10,461 nucleotides of DNA from an uncultured Bacteroides sp. (GTDB lineage Bacteria > Bacteroidota > Bacteroidia > Bacteroidales > Bacteroidaceae). Positions 7,083 to 10,461 of the stretch are shown in pieces (position 1 is the stretch's first letter; every line of letters begins with the position of its first letter). The stretch covers positions 1 through 10,461 of the forward strand of contig USPQ01000098.1 in NCBI GenBank assembly GCA_900556625.1, read 5' to 3'. The notes beneath the pieces were generated by a model, which was not told the DNA's origin, made no database searches, and saw only the letters and a program-made list of their open reading frames with translations. The position numbers and the translations under genes were made by a program.

Positions 7083-7547
7083 TTATTCTTCTTCTTCTTC
7101 ATTCTCTTCTTTATTTTTCTTTCCTAGTCCTAAAAGGCCGAAAATGAAATCTTTCAGATAGCTTATTATGCCGATGACCACTAAAGCGGCAAATCCATAG
7201 AAAAGAATACTGCCACCCCATTTGTCCCAAAATGTAGGAGTGGGGATAAGGATGCTCAGTTCTTCCACATTCAAGTCTTTTTTAATGACTTCTGCGTATT
7301 CGTCTGAAATTTCATAATAAGTGTCGGGCTTCGATTCTGAGAAGAGTACTAAAGTACGTTTTCCGTCTTCTTCGATGTACCCTAAATCCAAATGAGCGCC
7401 TTCATCTGTTTTGTAATAAGAACTATCCGGAAGAGCGGCAACTTTCGGGATACTGTTGTCTACCGGAATTCTGATTTTCATACGTGCTTCGGCATTGCTC
7501 ACGAAAAGTCCGGCAATGACAGTCAGGATAAATAGAAATTTTTTCAT
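7083..7547 (-). CDS. Small exported single-pass membrane protein, function unknown
   Basis: A 154-residue protein that I do not recognise as a named family. From the preferred start (the second ATG of the ATGATTATG pair; the first, at 7553, adds two residues) it has a typical signal sequence: KKFLFILTVIAGLFVSNAEA. An extracytoplasmic region of about 90 residues follows, rich in acidic residues and tyrosine. One membrane segment comes next (about SILFYGFAALVVIGIISYL). The short C-terminal tail runs KKNKEENEEEEE. Positive charges just after the membrane segment suggest the tail is inside and the domain is periplasmic. It has its own consensus promoter, and the upstream DXS gene ends in a strong terminator, so it is probably transcribed alone. 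The acidic tail is low complexity and could be a protein-contact site. Real coding is supported by the signal, the membrane segment, the promoter and the terminator context. Confidence 0.8.
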   Translation of the reverse strand: MKKFLFILTVIAGLFVSNAEARMKIRIPVDNSIPKVAALPDSSYYKTDEGAHLDLGYIEEDGKRTLVLFSESKPDTYYEISDEYAEVIKKDLNVEELSILIPTPTFWDKWGGSILFYGFAALVVIGIISYLKDFIFGLLGLGKKNKEENEEEEE

Positions 7548-7618
7548 AATCATAAAATATAAAGATTTAATAATGTGTAGTTGTTAGTCGCAATCACAAT
7601 TAATCTGTTTTTGTGTTC

Positions 7619-7648
7619 CAAAGATAAATGAAAAACATGAAAACCAAA
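7619..7648 (-). promoter_or_regulatory. Bacteroides-type promoter for the small membrane protein gene
   Basis: Read on the minus strand, TTTG (7648-7645) and TATCTTTG (7626-7619) are separated by 18 bp, matching both consensus elements. Transcription would start near 7612, leaving a leader of about 60 nt before the start codon. The promoter lies downstream of the DXS terminator, so the two genes are separate transcription units. Confidence 0.65.
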
Positions 7649-7681
7649 CAATTGTTTTGTTTTTTATTTGATTGAATAGTT

Positions 7682-7737
7682 GAAAAATAAGAATAGGTTG
7701 ATGTATACTGTCTGTTATGACAATTACATCAACCTAT
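7682..7737 (-). terminator. Rho-independent terminator after the DXS gene
   Basis: ATAGGTTGATGTA (7693-7705) and TACATCAACCTAT (7725-7737) form a perfect 13-bp inverted repeat around a 19-nt loop, which can itself form a short TGTC/GACA stem. On the minus strand the stem is followed by TCTTATTTTTC, giving the U-rich tail expected of an intrinsic terminator, about 30 nt after the DXS stop codon. Confidence 0.8.
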
Positions 7738-7766
7738 AAGAGTATATAGTGAATTGGTAGTATGCT

Positions 7767-9524
7767 TTATCTGATAAGTGCAGTGATATCTTCTACAATC
7801 TGTTCATCCGTCAGGTGATTGGCACGAAGAAATTCCTGTAGATCATAACGGTCTACAAATTCTTTTTTGGCTCCGTAATTGAGAACTTTCATGTCGGAAG
7901 TGCCATAATAGCGGCTAATCTTTTCGCCGAATCCACCATCCAAGGTACCATCTTCTAACGTGATTACTAATTCATGGTCGGCTTTCAGCTCATTCATGAG
8001 CTCGCTGTCTATTCCGGTGATGTAACGCGGATTGATGAGTGTCGCGTCAATATTTTCTTTTTCTTTTAGGAGTGATGCGACCGACTGTCCTAATCCATAG
8101 AATGAGCCTAAAGCTACAATTGCGACTTTCGAACCGCGATGAGTGACTTTATAGCGATTAAGAATGCTGTAATCGGAGTCCACCGGCTCTCCGCAACTAA
8201 TAACCTCGGTAGCCGGAACACGGATGGCAACAGGGTGTTCATTTTGACGGATGCTCCATTCTAACATGGCAATATATTCTTCTTTGCAAGTCGGTGCCAG
8301 ATAAACCATATTGGGAATATTGCTGATGACCGGAATATCGAAGAAACAGAGATGTGTCACATCATTCATTCCGGATAATGTACCCCAGAATACGAGCAGG
8401 ACAGCCGGATTATTGTTGATGCAGAGGTCTTGTGAAAGTTGGTCGTAAGAGCGTTGGATAAATGTACTGTAAACTCCATAAACCGGCTTTCCACCGTTGG
8501 CTGCAATGCCCGAAGCAAGTGCTACCGCGTGTTCTTCAGCAATACCTACATCTACGAATTGTTTGCCTGCTTCTTGCCGACGGTCCGGAGTAAAGCCCAG
8601 AACAGCGGGAGTGCCCGAAGTAATTGTTACTACACGCGGGTCTTCTTTCATCTTTTGCAGCAGGTATTGGGCGGTTACTTCGCTATAATCTTCTTCTTCA
8701 TCGTTTACTTTGGCTTCTCCGGTCTCCGGATTGAATGGAGTACGCCAATGATAAGTCTCTTTATCTTGCTCGGCACGTGCATAGCCTTTACCTTTGAGAG
8801 TATTGATGTGTACTACTATCGGATGTTGGATATCTTTTATTTTAGAGAAAGCTTCGATTAATGCCTGTACATTGTTGCCATCATTTACATACATATAATC
8901 CAGTCCCATAGCTTTGAAGAAGTTACAGTCACATTGACCGTTGCTGTCACGTAATTCTTTTAGATTCTTGTATAATCCGCCATGATTCTCGGCAATAGAC
9001 ATTTGGTTGTCATTGACGATGATAATCATGTTGGTACCCAGCTCTGCCACATAGTCCAACCCTTCGAATGCTTCACCGCCACTTAAAGAACCGTCGCCTA
9101 TGACAGCTATGATATTTTCATTACCGCCTGTAAGGTCACGTCCTTTTGCCAGTCCGCTGGCCAGGCTGACGGAAGTAGAGGTATGTCCGATGATAAAGAA
9201 ATCGTGCTCACTTTCTTGCGGTTCGGTATACCCTGATACATTGTCGTATTTGGCCGGATTGAGGAAAGCGTCTTTACGACCGGTCAACATCTTGTGTACA
9301 TAACTCTGGTGCGATACGTCAAATACAATTTTGTCTTTGGGCGAGTTGAATACATAGTGTAGGGCAATTGTCGTTTCTACCATTCCGAAGTTGGGGCCGA
9401 AATGTCCGCCATGTTCACTTAGCTTTTGCAGAAGTGCGGCACGGATTTCACCGCTTAATTTATTAAGCTCTTCAATCGATAGTTTTTTTACATCTTCAGG
9501 CGAATAAATATTTTCTAAATACAT
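7767..9524 (-). CDS. dxs: 1-deoxy-D-xylulose-5-phosphate synthase (short, divergent DXS-type enzyme)
   Basis: A 585-residue TPP-dependent transketolase-fold enzyme with the DXS domain order. DXS condenses pyruvate and glyceraldehyde 3-phosphate into DXP, the entry step to MEP-pathway isoprenoids and a precursor for thiamine and pyridoxal phosphate. Visible motifs: GGHFG with H41, DVSHQSYVHK (69-78), the TPP/Mg site GDG (143-145) through N171/N173, YHW with H259, DVGIAEEHAV with the catalytic E330, YSTFIQRSYDQ with Y352 and R358, TH with H391, and R435. These correspond to E. coli DXS H49, E370, Y392, R398, H431 and R478. The D427 position is N387 here, and the surrounding DRAG-x-GADG block is replaced by FWGTLSGMND. 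The protein is 35-50 residues shorter than canonical DXS. Bacteroides can carry a second, canonical DXS, so this may be a paralogue with altered substrate use. Start: ATG 9524, about 40 nt after a TATCTTTG -7 element. Cytoplasmic; transcribed alone. Confidence 0.85.
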   Translation of the reverse strand: MYLENIYSPEDVKKLSIEELNKLSGEIRAALLQKLSEHGGHFGPNFGMVETTIALHYVFNSPKDKIVFDVSHQSYVHKMLTGRKDAFLNPAKYDNVSGYTEPQESEHDFFIIGHTSTSVSLASGLAKGRDLTGGNENIIAVIGDGSLSGGEAFEGLDYVAELGTNMIIIVNDNQMSIAENHGGLYKNLKELRDSNGQCDCNFFKAMGLDYMYVNDGNNVQALIEAFSKIKDIQHPIVVHINTLKGKGYARAEQDKETYHWRTPFNPETGEAKVNDEEEDYSEVTAQYLLQKMKEDPRVVTITSGTPAVLGFTPDRRQEAGKQFVDVGIAEEHAVALASGIAANGGKPVYGVYSTFIQRSYDQLSQDLCINNNPAVLLVFWGTLSGMNDVTHLCFFDIPVISNIPNMVYLAPTCKEEYIAMLEWSIRQNEHPVAIRVPATEVISCGEPVDSDYSILNRYKVTHRGSKVAIVALGSFYGLGQSVASLLKEKENIDATLINPRYITGIDSELMNELKADHELVITLEDGTLDGGFGEKISRYYGTSDMKVLNYGAKKEFVDRYDLQEFLRANHLTDEQIVEDITALIR

Positions 9525-9574
9525 ACCAAACAGTTTTTATAAATAATCTTTTTACTTATTTCTTTATGATATTG

Positions 9575-9582
9575 CAAAGATA
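9575..9582 (-). promoter_or_regulatory. -7 element of the DXS gene promoter
   Basis: On the minus strand the sequence is TATCTTTG followed by CA, a very typical Bacteroides -7 element. The start of transcription would be near 9567, about 40 nt before the DXS start codon. No good TTTG is found at the -33 position, so the promoter may be moderate or dependent on an activator. Confidence 0.5.
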
Positions 9583-9705
9583 CGGCAGAATTTGTGATTT
9601 ACTTGTATATGAATTACGGATTAACTTACCCCTATTACTGTTCTTTTTCATTGGAAGAGTGTCTGTCTTTATCTTTCTAAAAAGACAATAGATGTTAATT
9701 AGGCT

Positions 9706-9742
9706 TTTGCCTTGTGAACTAATATTTGATACAATATGTTGT
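9706..9742 (+). promoter_or_regulatory. Possible promoter for the OmpA-like gene
   Basis: TTTG (9706-9709) and TTG (9712-9714) are candidate -33 elements. TATGTTGT (9735-9742), 20 bp after the TTG, is an imperfect -7 element (TAnnTTTG). This would give a leader of about 100 nt before ATG 9849. The match is weaker than at the other promoters of the window, and other positions cannot be excluded. Confidence 0.3.
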
Positions 9743-9779
9743 TTGAAGTAAATAAAGAACTTAATTATGAACTAAAAAA

Positions 9780-9808
9780 TTAGACATGGCTAAACCAAGC
9801 ATATCTAA
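9780..9808 (+). promoter_or_regulatory. Leader hairpin upstream of the OmpA-like gene
   Basis: TTAGA (9780-9784) pairs with TCTAA (9804-9808). After one C/A mismatch the stem continues with ATG/CAT, then, past a bulged G, with CT/AG, closing on a loop of about six bases. It overlaps the first ATG (9786) of a 14-codon open frame ending with TAA at 9828-9830. It could affect mRNA stability or translation; this is inferred from base pairing alone. Confidence 0.3.
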
Positions 9809-9848
9809 TGATTTAGCAGGTAAAACATAATATTTTAAACTTATGATT

Positions 9849-10461
9849 ATGAGAAAATCTATTATTCTATTAGCTTTTGTATTGGGTGGATTTACAGCAA
9901 ATGCCCAATCTGTCGTAGAAGGTACAAAATTAACAGACAACTGGTCTGTAGAACTAAAAGCGGGTGCGGTAACCCCTCTCACCCATAATGCTTTTTTTAA
10001 AGGGATGCGTCCTGCGTTCGGAATTGGAATATCGAAACAGTTAACTCCTATTTTCGGATTAGGGTTTCAGGGTATGGGATATGTTAACACGACCCAAAGT
10101 AAAACAGCTTTTGATGCTTCGGATGTCAGTTTATTGGGTAAGGTGAACTTGATGAATCTGTTTGCTGGTTATAACGGTACTCCTCGTCTCTTTGAGGTGG
10201 AAGCGGTAGCTGGAATGGGCTGGTTACACTATTACGCAAGTGGTGATGGAGACGAAAACTCTTGGTCTACCCGCTTCGGATTGAACCTGAATTTTAATTT
10301 GGGTGAAAGTAAAGCATGGACAGTGGGGCTTAAACCAGCCATCGTATATGATATGCAAGGTGGCTTCCCGGAGTCAAAGAGCCGTTTCAATGCCAACAAC
10401 GCAGCGTTTGAGTTGACAGCCGGATTGACATATCACTTTAAGACAAGTAACGGAACACATC
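9849..10461 (+). CDS. OmpA-like outer-membrane beta-barrel protein (3' partial)
   Basis: An open frame of 204 codons that runs off the window end without a stop. It starts at the second ATG of ATGATTATG; the first ATG, at 9843, adds two residues. A clear Sec signal peptide is present (MRKSIILLAFVLGGFTANA, cut before QS). The mature part has alternating aromatic/hydrophobic and polar residues in repeated strand-like stretches, for example WSVELKAGAVTPLT, GIGISKQL, IFGLGFQGMGYV, LFEVEAVAGMGWLHYYASG, TRFGLNLNFNLG, WTVGLKPAIVYDM and FELTAGLTYHF. That is the pattern of an eight-stranded OmpA-type barrel, ending in a strand with terminal YHF. The sequence just after it (KTSNGTH) looks like the linker that in Bacteroides OmpA-family proteins leads to a periplasmic peptidoglycan-binding OmpA/Pal domain, which would lie beyond the window. 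Role: structural outer-membrane protein tethering membrane to cell wall (inferred). The DXS gene is divergent. Confidence 0.8.
   Translation, partial: MRKSIILLAFVLGGFTANAQSVVEGTKLTDNWSVELKAGAVTPLTHNAFFKGMRPAFGIGISKQLTPIFGLGFQGMGYVNTTQSKTAFDASDVSLLGKVNLMNLFAGYNGTPRLFEVEAVAGMGWLHYYASGDGDENSWSTRFGLNLNFNLGESKAWTVGLKPAIVYDMQGGFPESKSRFNANNAAFELTAGLTYHFKTSNGTH

Larger units (their letters stand above)
9525..9848. other. Divergent intergenic region between the DXS gene and the OmpA-like gene
   Basis: About 320 bp without a substantial gene. It holds the DXS promoter near 9575-9605 (minus strand) and a possible promoter for the OmpA-like gene near 9705-9742. A 7-bp inverted repeat TGTCTTT/AAAGACA (9664-9670 and 9681-9687, 10-nt loop) has no T-run on either side, so it could be a binding site. 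A hairpin with a 14-codon open frame occupies 9780-9830 in the probable leader. Confidence 0.6.

Noticed and set aside
8439..8861. 140-codon plus-strand open frame inside the DXS gene
   Set aside because: It is antisense to conserved DXS motifs, and its product shows no recognisable domain.
9761..9982. 73-codon minus-strand open frame across the OmpA-like gene start
   Set aside because: It is antisense to an evident signal peptide and barrel start and has no promoter or recognisable domain.

Overview
The window reads as a chromosomal segment of a gut-type Bacteroides (Bacteroidales). The signs are the moderately AT-rich DNA, start codons without clear Shine-Dalgarno sequences, and repeated matches to the Bacteroides primary sigma-factor promoter (-33 TTTG/TTG, -7 TAnnTTTG). 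The protein set also fits: an AAA-ATPase_like/PD-(D/E)XK protein, an exported Tricorn-type protease and a probable OmpA-type outer-membrane barrel. No tRNA, rRNA, IS element, CRISPR array or phage gene is visible.

Left part, plus strand: the C-terminal winged-helix end of a truncated gene (1-252). Next is a stand-alone ATPase/nuclease-fold protein of an expanded but uncharacterised family (331-2043), with its own promoter. Then comes a small flavoprotein carrying an iron-sulfur-flavoprotein-like cysteine cluster (2197-2736). It is followed by an MBL-fold metallohydrolase (2854-3657), whose promoter lies inside a 10-bp inverted repeat. Only 37 bp later begins a 1101-residue Tricorn homologue with a signal peptide (3695-7000). 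The metallohydrolase and Tricorn genes probably form a transcription unit, ending at a strong hairpin (7019-7060) between convergent genes.

Right part, minus strand: a DXS-type, TPP-dependent enzyme (7767-9524) of the short, about 585-residue subfamily, closed by a 13-bp perfect-stem terminator. Downstream of it is a small single-pass membrane protein of unknown function (7083-7547) with its own canonical promoter. Divergent from the DXS gene, across about 320 bp that holds both promoter regions and a structured leader, is a beta-barrel outer-membrane protein gene (9849 onward). It has no stop codon before the window ends.

Most of this is ordinary Bacteroides housekeeping and accessory sequence, and I do not see a clear multi-gene novel system. 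The points most worth a second look are the substituted active-site position of the DXS-like enzyme, the ATPase-nuclease orphan, the exported Tricorn protease with its lysine-rich insert, the operator-like inverted repeats on two promoters, and the structured leader of the OmpA-like gene.
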